In this document: piece by piece, positions 50,845 to 59,704 of the stretch
Layout of the letters: each line of letters starts with the position of its first letter
Numbering within the stretch: the first letter of the stretch is position 1
Assembly: GCA_963717985.1 (NCBI GenBank)
Contig: CAVQYC010000002.1
Location: 248,001 to 312,000 of the forward strand
Source of the DNA: BOG-1155 sp963717985
Lineage (GTDB): Bacteria; Desulfobacterota; Syntrophorhabdia; Syntrophorhabdales; WCHB1-27
DNA: 64,000 bases
Reading direction: 5' to 3'
Notes under the pieces: model-generated
Database searches by the model: none
Told to the model about the DNA's origin: nothing
Seen by the model: the letters and a program-made list of their open reading frames with translations, nothing else
Made by a program: the position numbers and the translations under genes

Positions 50845-50988
50845 GGCAAGGCAAACGTATTTTGGAATCCCAACTTGAACGAGAGCGTGTGGCGCCCTTC
50901 GTGAGCACGTATGCGCAAGCGTGGCGGCCCGCGGAACGGGTGTCATGCGGTCCTGCGGGTAGACAGTTTCAAATACGTTTGCCCTGCC
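50845..50988. repeat. 144-bp element with 18-bp terminal inverted repeats (MITE-like)
   Basis: GGCAAGGCAAACGTATTT (50845-50862) and its complement at 50971-50988 match at 17 of 18 positions. The interior holds smaller stems (CCCGC...GCGGG near 50928-50960) and no ORF. It begins two bases from the stop codon of the acetolactate-synthase-like gene. Size, terminal repeats and non-coding interior fit a miniature transposable element or a structured 3' RNA. Confidence 0.6.
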
Positions 50989-50989
50989 A

Positions 50990-52612
50990 TCACAGGAGGG
51001 TGGACAGAAGCTCATGACCCGTGTAGTCGATGGGGACGTCCACGACCACCGGTCCTTTTTTGGATAAGGCCTCGGTGAGGACCTGCTCCATGCCGTCCGA
51101 ACTCGTTACGGAAAGACCGTGGGCGCCGAAACTCTCGGCGAGTTTGACGAAATCAGGGTTGGAGAAGCCGAGCCCGCCGGAGCTTCCGAATTTGCAGGCG
51201 CTCTTCCACTTAATCAGGTCATAACCGCCATCTCTGAAGACGATAACGACCACATTGAGGCCCATGCGACACGCTGTTTCAAGCTCCTGAACGTTCATGA
51301 GAAAACCGCCGTCGCCGCACACAGCGACCACCTTCTTCTGGGGATGGAGGAGCTTGGCCCCTATTGCGGCAGGGAGGGCAAAGCCCATAGAGGCGAAGCC
51401 GTTCGATATGAGCAATGTGTTATTGCCGTAAACCGGGTAGAACTTGGCAACCCACATCTTGTGCGTACCCACATCGCTGATCACAATGTCATCGTGTCCC
51501 AGGGTCTTCCTCACGGCGTAGAGCACGCGCTGGGGCCTCACGGGCCAGGAATCGATTGAGCCTTCCCGCTCGAAAGTCTCCACCAGCTCCTCCCTTAAAT
51601 GTGCGACATACTCGTCCTTCTTGTTGCAACTGGTCATTCCTTCCAGAAGCTCAAGGGTCTCCCTGATGTCGGAGACGATCTCCACCTCGGGCACGTAGTG
51701 GACGTCCACTTCAGAGGTAGTGAAGTCGATGTGGATGATTTTCTTGTCGGCGTCGGGGTTCCATTTTCCGGGACTGTACTCTACCAGGTCATAGCCGACG
51801 GCGATGACGAGGTCGGTTTTCAGGAAGACGTCAGGGATTTGGCGGTCCCGGCTAAGACCGATGGTGCCGACATAGCAGTCGCTTTCCGCCGTGATGGCCC
51901 CCTTGCCCATAAAGGTGGTCACCACAGGAATGCCGAAGATCTCGGCGAATTTCCTGAGCTGCGACGCCGCGTTCTTGCGCACCACGCCGTTGCCCGCGAG
52001 GATCACCGGATTCGAGGATTTCTCTATGAGTTCCGCCGCTTGTCTGAGAGAGTGCCTGTCTGCAGAGCTGCGGCGGGCACGTATGGGCGGGATGGTGGTC
52101 TGGTAGGTCCGGCTTACCTTCAGAGCCGCCACATCTTCAGGGAGCTCCAGGTGAACGGAACCGGGCTTCTCTGTCTCGGCAACCTTGAAAGCCTTTCTCA
52201 CCACCTCCGGCACGACGTCCGGTATCTCGATCCTCGTATTCCATTTCGTGACGGTCTCGAAGTTCTTCACAATATTGATATACTGGTGGGACTCTTTGTG
52301 GATGCGCCCAAGCTCGGCCTGACCCGTGATTGCAACGAGGGGGGATCGATCCAGGTAGGCATCGGCGATGCCGGTGAGCAGGTTTGTCGCGCCCGGGCCA
52401 AGGGTGGACAGGCAGACCCCCGCCTTGCCGCTCAGGCGGCCGTAAGCATTGGCCATGAACGCGGCGGCCTGTTCGTGTCGCGTAAGGACAAAGGCGATTT
52501 TTGACCTGCTCAGGGAGTCCATGAAGTCGAGTGTTTCTTCCCCGGGGATGCCAAAGATGCGGTCGACGCCCTCGTTTTCCAGGCACTTGACAATCAAGTC
52601 ACAGGTTTTCAT
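50990..52612 (-). CDS. Acetolactate synthase-like TPP-dependent enzyme
   Basis: A 540-residue TPP enzyme with the three-domain layout of acetohydroxyacid synthases. The catalytic Glu is in LTRHEQAAAFMA; the central domain carries NGVVRKNAASQLRKFAEIF; the TPP motif GDGGFLMNVQELETACR...RDGGYDLIKWK closes the active site. No regulatory subunit gene is adjacent, and the fit is best to the catabolic AlsS type or a generic acetolactate-synthase-like decarboxylase. Expected reaction: 2 pyruvate to 2-acetolactate + CO2. Upstream is AGAGGAGAGG. It is divergent from the corrinoid operon. Confidence 0.85.
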   Translation of the reverse strand: MKTCDLIVKCLENEGVDRIFGIPGEETLDFMDSLSRSKIAFVLTRHEQAAAFMANAYGRLSGKAGVCLSTLGPGATNLLTGIADAYLDRSPLVAITGQAELGRIHKESHQYINIVKNFETVTKWNTRIEIPDVVPEVVRKAFKVAETEKPGSVHLELPEDVAALKVSRTYQTTIPPIRARRSSADRHSLRQAAELIEKSSNPVILAGNGVVRKNAASQLRKFAEIFGIPVVTTFMGKGAITAESDCYVGTIGLSRDRQIPDVFLKTDLVIAVGYDLVEYSPGKWNPDADKKIIHIDFTTSEVDVHYVPEVEIVSDIRETLELLEGMTSCNKKDEYVAHLREELVETFEREGSIDSWPVRPQRVLYAVRKTLGHDDIVISDVGTHKMWVAKFYPVYGNNTLLISNGFASMGFALPAAIGAKLLHPQKKVVAVCGDGGFLMNVQELETACRMGLNVVVIVFRDGGYDLIKWKSACKFGSSGGLGFSNPDFVKLAESFGAHGLSVTSSDGMEQVLTEALSKKGPVVVDVPIDYTGHELLSTLL

Positions 52613-52768
52613 ACCACCTCTCCTCTTTTGTAGCCGCGGAAGTCCTGGTAAAGCTTACACTGCGATGATCCAAAGGTCCACTGAAAAGGCAGGCGAATCG
52701 ACCACCTCTCGGGCATACGGGGAACATCCACGACGAAATAACTGACCCACCCGCCTGCGTTACCCAGG

Positions 52769-52798
52769 TTGATTCCCCCCGACAGTCTGGTGTATACT
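52769..52798 (+). promoter_or_regulatory. Predicted promoter of the corrinoid operon
   Basis: TTGATT (52769-52774) and TATACT (52793-52798) with an 18-base spacer, about 70 bases before the corrinoid protein start. Confidence 0.5.
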
Positions 52799-52867
52799 GG
52801 CCTGTTCGGCTAAGTAAACCGCTGGATCGATCAGCTTCCGATACCGGCAGCCCGAGGAGGCTTGTGT

Positions 52868-53512
52868 GTGGGTGAGGCGAATATGGATTCCCTGATAAAG
52901 GCGCTGCTTGACGGCGACACAACAGGAGCTGTGTCTCAGGCCCGGGCCCTGCGTGGCTCGGGAGTCAGCATAGAGCGCATCGTGACGGACGGTGTCGAAA
53001 CCGCCATGTCGACGCTGGATGCAAAATGCACATTGGAACAATTCAATCTACTGGAGATCATGCTCGTGGGGAGGGCTGTAACGGAAGTGATGAAGCACCT
53101 GTTTCCAACGGGCACCCCTGTTCCTGTGAGAAGAGACACGGTTGTCATTGCCACACTGGAAGGGGATGTGCACGATCTGGGGAAGAACATTTTGAAGATG
53201 GTTCTTACCGGAAACGGATACCGGGTGGTCGACTGCGGCAAGGACTGTCCTCTCGAAAGGCTGTTAGATACGGTAGAACAGGAAAAGCCTGTTGCTGTCG
53301 GGATCAGCGGTCTGATTACGACCATAGTGACCGAGGTGAGGCAGGTCAAACCGCAACTGGTGAGCCGGGGGCTTGGGGACGTGTTGGTTATCGCCGGCGG
53401 AGCGGCCTTGAAACAATCGACACCGGAGCGGTTGAATGTTGACTACGTGGCGGAATCGGCCTTTGACGGCGCCGGTTACCTTGTACGTATCGGTAAAGGG
53501 GGCGGGAGATGA
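52868..53512 (+). CDS. Corrinoid (B12-binding) methyl-carrier protein
   Basis: A 214-residue MtaC/MtgC-like protein. Residues about 1-90 form the helical cap (TLEQFNLLEIMLVGRAVTEVMKHL), followed by a Rossmann B12 domain with the base-off motif DVHDLGKN (H102), the SG(L/I) motif GISGLIT and the GGAAL motif. It carries the methyl group on cobalt between a substrate methyltransferase and an acceptor methyltransferase. The start GTG 52868 is set by GAGGAGG; ATG 52883 is an alternative. It overlaps the URO-D methyltransferase gene by four bases. Confidence 0.93.
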   Translation: MGEANMDSLIKALLDGDTTGAVSQARALRGSGVSIERIVTDGVETAMSTLDAKCTLEQFNLLEIMLVGRAVTEVMKHLFPTGTPVPVRRDTVVIATLEGDVHDLGKNILKMVLTGNGYRVVDCGKDCPLERLLDTVEQEKPVAVGISGLITTIVTEVRQVKPQLVSRGLGDVLVIAGGAALKQSTPERLNVDYVAESAFDGAGYLVRIGKGGGR

Positions 53513-54522
53513 ACAGCCTTGAGCGCGTCGTCGCAGCTATCCGCTTTGAGGAACCGGATCGATTGCCTGTTATTGCGCAAGTGTTCGGCCATGCGGCAGC
53601 AGTTTCGGGCGTTGCCCTGGACGCGTATGTGCAGGACGGAGAACTGATCGCCCGATGCCAAATGAAGGCCCTAGAAAAGTATGGCTACGATGCTGTCTTT
53701 ACGGTGATGGACGTCAATGTGGAGACTGAAGCGCTCGGGTCGGTGCTGCGATACAAGAAGAATCAATATCCTGTGGTAGAGCGGTATGCGTTCACAAGGG
53801 AGAGTGAGTGGAGCGATCGTTCCGCGTCTGACCCAGGTGGGGGCGGTCGCATGCCGGAAATGATGAAGGCGCTACGGATACTGCGACGGGCGCTTGGTGA
53901 TGAATACCTGATCGTAGGCTGTGTTTTAGGTCCCCTGACCCTTGCTTCTCAATTGCTGGGGCCTGAAGCTACTCTCTATATGGCAATTGATGAGCCTGAG
54001 CGTCTGGGGAGTCTGATCGCGTTTTCCACTGAGGTAATCACGGAGTTCGGTCTGGCCCAGATCAAGGCTGGAGCGCATCTCCCTATCGTTTTCGACCCCT
54101 TCGCCTCCCCTGCGGTAGTGCCCTACCAGTTTTTCCGCGAATTCGAGCTTCCTCGTCTGAAGACGGTCTTCGAGGCGTTCCGCAGGGCAGGCGCTGCGGC
54201 GAATTGGCTTCATATTGCAGGTCCGACACAGAGTATCCTGCCATTTTACCCGCAGGTTGGAGTCGATATAGCCAATTTCGATTACTGTGTCACGCCCGAG
54301 GAGGCCCGACGTTGTCTCCCCGGCACATGCCTCGATGGGAACATAAAAAGCCTCTCTTTTGTGGAAGACAATCCGGAGGAGATCAGGGCTCAGGCTTTAA
54401 TGCTCACGAACTCGCATGCATTGGCCGGAGGCTTTATCCTGTCATCGGGCTGTGAGATTCCGCCCGAGTCGAAAGAGGAAAATGTAGCCGCCATGGTCGA
54501 GGCATTACGGAATGAAGGCTGA
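53509..54522 (+). CDS. URO-D-fold corrinoid methyltransferase (MtaA/MtbA-like) missing one zinc Cys
   Basis: A 337-residue TIM-barrel protein of the uroporphyrinogen-decarboxylase superfamily, in the corrinoid methyltransferase branch because it follows a corrinoid protein gene. In MtaA-type enzymes zinc is held by HXC and a distal Cys. Here the segment reads HIAG (H235, A237) where HICG is expected, while the distal Cys is present (C315 in SSGCEIP). The motif DVNVETEALG near residues 68-77 is typical. Zinc binding may be altered or the acceptor may differ from a thiol. It overlaps the corrinoid gene and the RACo gene (11 bases). Confidence 0.88.
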   Translation: MNSLERVVAAIRFEEPDRLPVIAQVFGHAAAVSGVALDAYVQDGELIARCQMKALEKYGYDAVFTVMDVNVETEALGSVLRYKKNQYPVVERYAFTRESEWSDRSASDPGGGGRMPEMMKALRILRRALGDEYLIVGCVLGPLTLASQLLGPEATLYMAIDEPERLGSLIAFSTEVITEFGLAQIKAGAHLPIVFDPFASPAVVPYQFFREFELPRLKTVFEAFRRAGAAANWLHIAGPTQSILPFYPQVGVDIANFDYCVTPEEARRCLPGTCLDGNIKSLSFVEDNPEEIRAQALMLTNSHALAGGFILSSGCEIPPESKEENVAAMVEALRNEG

Positions 54523-56143
54523 TCGCCTGCCCCGTCTCACCGTTGTAAGCCAGGGAGAGAGGCGGGTCATTACCGTCGAGCCGGGGTTTTCCCTGCGCGA
54601 TGCCCTTGACACGACGGACCTCAAAGTCCGCTCCGGCTGCAACGGGTCAGGTGCGTGTGGTCTCTGCCGTGTCCGGATCGAGGAGGGAAACGCCGGCGAG
54701 CCGGCCGAGAATGAGCTGATCATGCTTACCACGGAAGAGCTTCGCGACGGGATACGCCTTGCCTGCCGGGTAATGCCTGTGGAGGACCTCCGTATCAGGA
54801 TCCTCAATCCTGCCCCCAAATCCGATTGGAGGAGGTTGATTGTCGAGGATCCTCCTGAGCGCGGATTACTCACCTGCCTGTATAAGGGGAGGGCGCCCGG
54901 CGACAAAGAGGAATCCTACGGTGTTGCCCTCGACCTGGGAACGACGAACATACGCATGTCTCTGTGGGACCTGAAACGAACGCGCCGTCTTTCCTCCGTT
55001 ATCGGGCTTAACCGGCAATCGTGCCACGGCTCGGATATAATGACAAGACTGATCTCGGCGTGCGCGTCTTCGACGCAGGCGCAAGAAATGAGCCGGATGG
55101 TGAGGGACTCCATAGAAGAGGGCATTCTCGTCATGTGCTCGCGGGAAGGGTATGATTTCCGAAAAATAGAACATATCTCCGTAGTGGGCAACACCGCGAT
55201 GCTCACGCTTCTGGTAGAGAAGAATGCCGACCTTCTGCTCCGCCCGGAGTACTGGACAGCCGCTGTCGATTGCCGGCCCGAGGATGGACAAAGGTGGCTT
55301 AAAGGTCGTCGTATGAACGCCGATTTTTCGTTGGAGATCGTCCAGCCTCTCGGCGGCTTTGTCGGTTCCGATCTTTTGGCCGATACAGTTGCCACAGGGC
55401 TTACCGTGGATGATGGGGCGGGCCTGCTCATCGATTTCGGCACAAATTCGGAAATGGCGCTCTGGGATGGCCACAAGCTATGGGTGACTTCCGCGCCGGG
55501 GGGGCCTGCCTTTGAGGGCTGGGGGATCAGATACGGAATGCCGGCAGAACCAGGCGCCATTTATAGGGTCGATGGGGTGAACGGCGATGCCGCACCAATG
55601 GTCCATGTTATGGGGGGCGGTGAGGCCCGGGGGATTTGCGGCTCAGGCATAGTGGATCTTATCGCCGGCCTGGTACGGGCGGGGTACTTAAGCAAGAAGG
55701 GAAAACTGGCAGAGGGCCTTCAGGACAAGGGATTCGTCGTTGCTCGGGGTCTCCCTGATATTGTCCTGAATAACCGGGATGTTGATGTATTTCAGCGGGC
55801 AAAGGCCGCCATAGGCGCCGGGATAGGAGTGCTTCTGAAGTTGGCCGGCATGGATGCCGGCGGGCTGCAGCGCATTTGTGTGTGTGGAAGCTTTGGGCGG
55901 TTCCTGGACATACGCAATGCCCAGGCCATAGGTCTTTTGCCTGCAGCACCGCCCGAGCGAGTGGAGCTATGGGGCAGCGCGGCACTGATGGGATGTGAGT
56001 CTCTTCTTCTGTCGGCAGATAGAAGGGATTACCTGGAATCTTTGAAGCACGATAAGACCACCCTCGTCAATCTTTCGCAGGCGCCCGAGTTCGAGGAGCA
56101 TTTTTTGGAGAGCCTTTATCTTCAGCCGTTACAGCAGGATTGA
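54512..56143 (+). CDS. RACo-type reductive activator of corrinoid proteins
   Basis: A 543-residue protein: an N-terminal [2Fe-2S] ferredoxin domain with C43, C49, C52 (SGCNGSGACGLC) and C85 (RLACR), a linker, and a large ASKHA ATPase-like domain (DUF4445) with DLGTTNIRMSLWD, FGTNSEMAL, GGEARGICGSG and VCGSFGRFL. RACo proteins restore the Co(I) state of corrinoid carriers in ATP-dependent fashion. The gene lies in the same operon as the corrinoid protein, which supports this role. It overlaps the methyltransferase by 11 bases; the kinase gene starts three bases after its stop. Confidence 0.93.
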   Translation: MKADRLPRLTVVSQGERRVITVEPGFSLRDALDTTDLKVRSGCNGSGACGLCRVRIEEGNAGEPAENELIMLTTEELRDGIRLACRVMPVEDLRIRILNPAPKSDWRRLIVEDPPERGLLTCLYKGRAPGDKEESYGVALDLGTTNIRMSLWDLKRTRRLSSVIGLNRQSCHGSDIMTRLISACASSTQAQEMSRMVRDSIEEGILVMCSREGYDFRKIEHISVVGNTAMLTLLVEKNADLLLRPEYWTAAVDCRPEDGQRWLKGRRMNADFSLEIVQPLGGFVGSDLLADTVATGLTVDDGAGLLIDFGTNSEMALWDGHKLWVTSAPGGPAFEGWGIRYGMPAEPGAIYRVDGVNGDAAPMVHVMGGGEARGICGSGIVDLIAGLVRAGYLSKKGKLAEGLQDKGFVVARGLPDIVLNNRDVDVFQRAKAAIGAGIGVLLKLAGMDAGGLQRICVCGSFGRFLDIRNAQAIGLLPAAPPERVELWGSAALMGCESLLLSADRRDYLESLKHDKTTLVNLSQAPEFEEHFLESLYLQPLQQD

Positions 56144-56146
56144 GCC

Positions 56147-58378
56147 ATGGAAAAAGACGATTTGTACGGAGCGCATAATATTGAGAGTTTTATAAAGGCA
56201 GCCCAGTATATTGTCCGGTTGACTGCCGAGCAGAACGCCCTGGAAGAGCTGGGCAAGATCATCGTCAACTATTTTCACGCAAGTTGGGTCGTCTTTGCCG
56301 GAATGGGCACGGACCGGGAGATTTTCCTTCACAACTGCACGATGCTCGACAAGGACATCTATGGGATGGTCCTTATGGAGAAGACGGCAGAGCACATCCA
56401 TGACGTATTCGGCAGCGGATTTCTGGCCTCGGGCACTGTCGTGCTTTCCGAGCCCTATGCAGTCACCTTCCTCCCCTTGACGGAGCTGAATCAGACCAAG
56501 GCGGTGATGATCGTCGCCCACAAGCCAAATGACGCCGTTTCCGCGGAACGTCTCAACCTCTACCTCGCCCTTGCCGGGATAGCGGGATCGACCATGGGCA
56601 GAATATCCACGGAACAGGAGCTGAGGCGCCACCAGCGTCATCTGGAGGACCTGGTAGAAGAACGAACCCGTTCGCTGAGGGCGTCCAATGAGAAGCTTGA
56701 GCAGGAAATCGTGGAGCGTGACCGCGCACAACGCGCCCTCCGGGAAAGCGAGCAGCGCTGGGCGACCACTCTTTCGAGCATCGGTGACGCGGTTATCGCA
56801 ACGGACGATGCGGGCAGAATTACATTTATGAACGCCGTGGCGGAAAAGCTGACCGGCTGGACCCTTGATGAGGCGTCGGGAGAAGAGGCGGCGAAGATCT
56901 TCAATATCATTGACGAGCAGACCCGCAGGGTGATAGGAAGCCCTGTTTCCAGGGTGCTCCGGGAAGGGATGGTTGTCGGCCTGGCCAATCACACGCTCCT
57001 GGTAAGGAAGGATGGAAGTGAAGTCCCTATCGACGACAGCGGCGCCCCGATAACGGATGCAGGCGGCAGGATTGCCGGCGTCGTGCTCGTCTTCCGCGAC
57101 GTCGCCGAACGCAGGCGCGCCGAGAAGGCCCTGGGAATCGCCAGGGATGAGCTTGAGCAGCGCGTCCGGGAGAGGACCGCGGAGCTCCAGCAGGCTTACG
57201 ATAAGCTGATGGAGGAGACCAGGGAACGGGAGCGGATTGAGGCCCAGTTGCGGCAGGCCCAGAAGATGGAGGCCCTGGGCACGCTCACAGGGGGCATAGC
57301 GCACGATTTCAATAACATGCTGGCGGCGATCATCGGCTTCACGGAAATAGCAAAGGACAAATTACCCCCGGATTCAAAGGTGCAGAGCCAGCTTGCACGG
57401 GTGCTCGAAGCGGGAATCAGGGGCAGAGAACTGGTGAAGCAGTTGCTCACCTTCTCCCGTCAAACAGAACAGGAGAAGAAGCCTTTGTCCCTGAGCAGCA
57501 TTGTGAAGGAAACTGCCAAGCTGCTCCGGGCTTCCATACCGACGACTGTCAGCATCAGGGTCGATGCCAAAAGCGAGTCCGGTTTTATCTTAGCAGACTC
57601 CGTTCAGATCCAGCAGGTGGTCATGAATCTTTGCACAAACAGCGCGCATGCCATGCGGGAGAAAGGAGGAACCCTCGATGCGGAGGTCTGCGACTTTAGT
57701 GTCTCCCCCTCTGACGGGAACCCTCACGGCATCAAGCCCGGTCCCTACGTGAAACTGACCGTGCGGGATACAGGAACGGGCATCTCGCCGGACATTATCG
57801 GCAAAATATTCGATCCTTTCTTCACCACAAAAAAACCTGGAGAGGGCACGGGCCTCGGTCTCTCCGTTGTCGACGGGATCGTCACGCAGCACGAAGGGTA
57901 TATCACGGTTGAAAGCGAGCCGGGTAAGGGGTCGGCCTTTACTGTCTATCTCCCCAGGGTGGCTGAAATTGCGCGCACCGGGTCGGCGAGAGAAGACGCC
58001 ATTCCCGCAGGACACGAAAGAGTGCTCTTCGTAGACGACGAAGAAGCCCTCGCCGAGATGGGCCAGCAACTTCTTGAAAAGTTGGGCTACAGGGTAACCA
58101 CCAGAACGAGCAGTATGGATGCGCTCGCGACGCTCAAAGCAGACCCCGCCGCCTATGACTTCATCATCACCGATCAGACCATGCCGGAGATGACAGGGGT
58201 GGAGCTTGCCAGAGAAGCTCTTGCCCTGAGACCCGACATGCCTGTCATCCTGTGCACCGGGTTCAGTCACCTGGTTGACGCGGACCAGGCAAAGGCCGCG
58301 GGCATCAGGGAGTTCGCGATGAAGCCCCTGACCAAGGCGGAAATCGCAAAAACCATCAGGAAAATACTGGATGAGTAG
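56147..58378 (+). CDS. Soluble GAF/PAS hybrid histidine kinase with receiver domain
   Basis: A 743-residue cytoplasmic kinase. The N-terminal 160 residues resemble a GAF domain, followed by a coiled coil, one PAS/PAC domain (about 200-330), a second coiled coil, HisKA with GGIAHDFNN, GHKL ATPase (NLCTNSAHAM, DTGTGI, GEGTGLGLS) and a C-terminal receiver (ITDQTMPEMTG). No membrane segment is present, so it senses an intracellular signal. It starts three bases after the RACo gene, so it is probably translated with the corrinoid operon and may sense methyl-donor availability or corrinoid state (inference). The phospho-output partner is not obvious. Confidence 0.9.
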   Translation: MEKDDLYGAHNIESFIKAAQYIVRLTAEQNALEELGKIIVNYFHASWVVFAGMGTDREIFLHNCTMLDKDIYGMVLMEKTAEHIHDVFGSGFLASGTVVLSEPYAVTFLPLTELNQTKAVMIVAHKPNDAVSAERLNLYLALAGIAGSTMGRISTEQELRRHQRHLEDLVEERTRSLRASNEKLEQEIVERDRAQRALRESEQRWATTLSSIGDAVIATDDAGRITFMNAVAEKLTGWTLDEASGEEAAKIFNIIDEQTRRVIGSPVSRVLREGMVVGLANHTLLVRKDGSEVPIDDSGAPITDAGGRIAGVVLVFRDVAERRRAEKALGIARDELEQRVRERTAELQQAYDKLMEETRERERIEAQLRQAQKMEALGTLTGGIAHDFNNMLAAIIGFTEIAKDKLPPDSKVQSQLARVLEAGIRGRELVKQLLTFSRQTEQEKKPLSLSSIVKETAKLLRASIPTTVSIRVDAKSESGFILADSVQIQQVVMNLCTNSAHAMREKGGTLDAEVCDFSVSPSDGNPHGIKPGPYVKLTVRDTGTGISPDIIGKIFDPFFTTKKPGEGTGLGLSVVDGIVTQHEGYITVESEPGKGSAFTVYLPRVAEIARTGSAREDAIPAGHERVLFVDDEEALAEMGQQLLEKLGYRVTTRTSSMDALATLKADPAAYDFIITDQTMPEMTGVELAREALALRPDMPVILCTGFSHLVDADQAKAAGIREFAMKPLTKAEIAKTIRKILDE

Positions 58379-58470
58379 ATCAAAGGCGGCAGTTCCCTTA
58401 CGTCGGGTATCACTACACATCTGACAGGAGCGAAACCAGGCTTGGATGTGCCCTGTAAGGAAGAAAAGCG

Positions 58471-59070
58471 ATGCTGAGGTTGATTGAGTTACTAGGGATT
58501 CTTGCCTTTGGCCTCTCCGGCCTGATAGAGGCGCGACGCAAGAAGATGGATTTCGTGGGTACCTACGCCATTGCCTTCGTGACTGCCCTTGGAGGCGGTA
58601 CGCTTCGAGATCTTCTCCTCAACAGACAGCCTTTGTGGGTGGTCCATCAAGAGTATCCCATCATGGTCATGGCACTGGTAATTGGTGCGCTCATCATATT
58701 TCGGTTGAAGAAAGTGACTCTTACGGAGCACACGATAATTATACCCGACGCTCTTGGCCTCGGTCTTTTCAGCGCCAGTGGTACCGCCTCTGCCTTCGAC
58801 ATGGGTCTTCCGCCCTTCGTCTGTGTGCTGATGGGCGTGATCACTGCGACGTTTGGAGGGGTGCTGAGGGATATAGCCTGCAACAAAATACCGGTAATCT
58901 TCAGACGCACCGAGCTTTACGCGACGTGTTCCTTTTTCGCTGCCGCCGCTTACTGGGGCGGGCGCGCTTTGGGGGCAGAGCACGTGCTGTCTGCGACGGC
59001 GAGTATCGTGATTGCCCTGAGTCTCAGATTGTTGGCGATAAGATACCATTTGAGGCTCCCCCCTTTGTAG
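58471..59070 (+). CDS. TRIC/UPF0126-family membrane protein (YadS-like)
   Basis: A 199-residue protein with seven helices and internal duplication: the family motif GGGTLRDLLLN appears first and GGVLRDIACNKIP second. These UPF0126 proteins are homologous to trimeric intracellular cation channels; transport of monovalent cations is inferred. GTAAGGAAGAAAAGC precedes the ATG. It converges with the truncated DUF523 gene (13 bases between stops). Confidence 0.88.
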   Translation: MLRLIELLGILAFGLSGLIEARRKKMDFVGTYAIAFVTALGGGTLRDLLLNRQPLWVVHQEYPIMVMALVIGALIIFRLKKVTLTEHTIIIPDALGLGLFSASGTASAFDMGLPPFVCVLMGVITATFGGVLRDIACNKIPVIFRRTELYATCSFFAAAAYWGGRALGAEHVLSATASIVIALSLRLLAIRYHLRLPPL

Positions 59071-59083
59071 GAACGCGTGGAGG

Positions 59084-59704
59084 CTAGGTGTAATGCTTCG
59101 GACTGTGGACAAGGATGAGGCGCTTCAGGTCTGTGTGAAGAGCGACCAGGTCGTCCGTGCAGCAGCCTGATTTAAGGAAGCCCTGCGACCGCATGTAGAT
59201 AAAGACGCCATCGATGAAGTGCTCTCTGAGGGCCGGGTCCTGGAGCCTTTCTTCGTCAATCACGGGGATCAGGGGGTTTCGCCGGATGAAGGCCGCGGCG
59301 AAGATGCCGCTGCCGCTCCCGCCAGGCATACCCTCCGCAGTATATACCGTGACTCCTTTTAAGCCGGAGCTGGGCGACCGGCTTTTGAAGATAAATCCCG
59401 CGAGGTCCTCACGGGCCAGATCGGCCGCCTTTGCGTCGCTCCATCGCTGCATGGTCTCGGTGTGATCCACGGCGGTCCGGCTCGTGATTAAGCGCGGCGA
59501 TCCGGGGTTGTCTACGAGGCGGAGCGTTTCCCTGGGGACGGGGAGCCCGCAAGCGACCTCAGGGCACACGGGGACGTACTCGAAGAACTGCCCAAGGGTC
59601 TCTGCAATGTAGCGATCGAGCTTATGACCGCCGTCATACCGGACCCTTATCCCGAGCAGACACGCGCTCACCCCTATCTTGATTTTTTTCATGATCGGTA
59701 TCAT
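59084..59704 (-). CDS. DUF523 protein with truncated DUF1722 domain
   Basis: About 206 residues. The DUF523 domain is clear: IGVSACLLG, VRYDGGHKLD, VCPEVACGLPVPRE and FKSRSPSSGLKG. After GFLKSGCCTDDLVALHTDLKRLILVHSPKHY, where the second domain (DUF1722/YbgA) normally continues for about 110 residues, the frame stops with TAG. The start ATG 59704 overlaps the copA stop (ATGA); ATG 59692 is possible. The protein looks like a truncated DUF523-DUF1722 fusion; whether the first domain acts alone is unknown. Confidence 0.8.
   Translation of the reverse strand: MIPIMKKIKIGVSACLLGIRVRYDGGHKLDRYIAETLGQFFEYVPVCPEVACGLPVPRETLRLVDNPGSPRLITSRTAVDHTETMQRWSDAKAADLAREDLAGFIFKSRSPSSGLKGVTVYTAEGMPGGSGSGIFAAAFIRRNPLIPVIDEERLQDPALREHFIDGVFIYMRSQGFLKSGCCTDDLVALHTDLKRLILVHSPKHYT

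Noticed and set aside
51599..52504. 301-codon plus-strand frame opposite the acetolactate-synthase-like gene
   Set aside because: Shadow frame without protein-family features.
56129..57304. 391-codon minus-strand frame opposite the hybrid kinase
   Set aside because: Shadow of the GAF/PAS kinase gene; no recognisable motif and no independent start signals.
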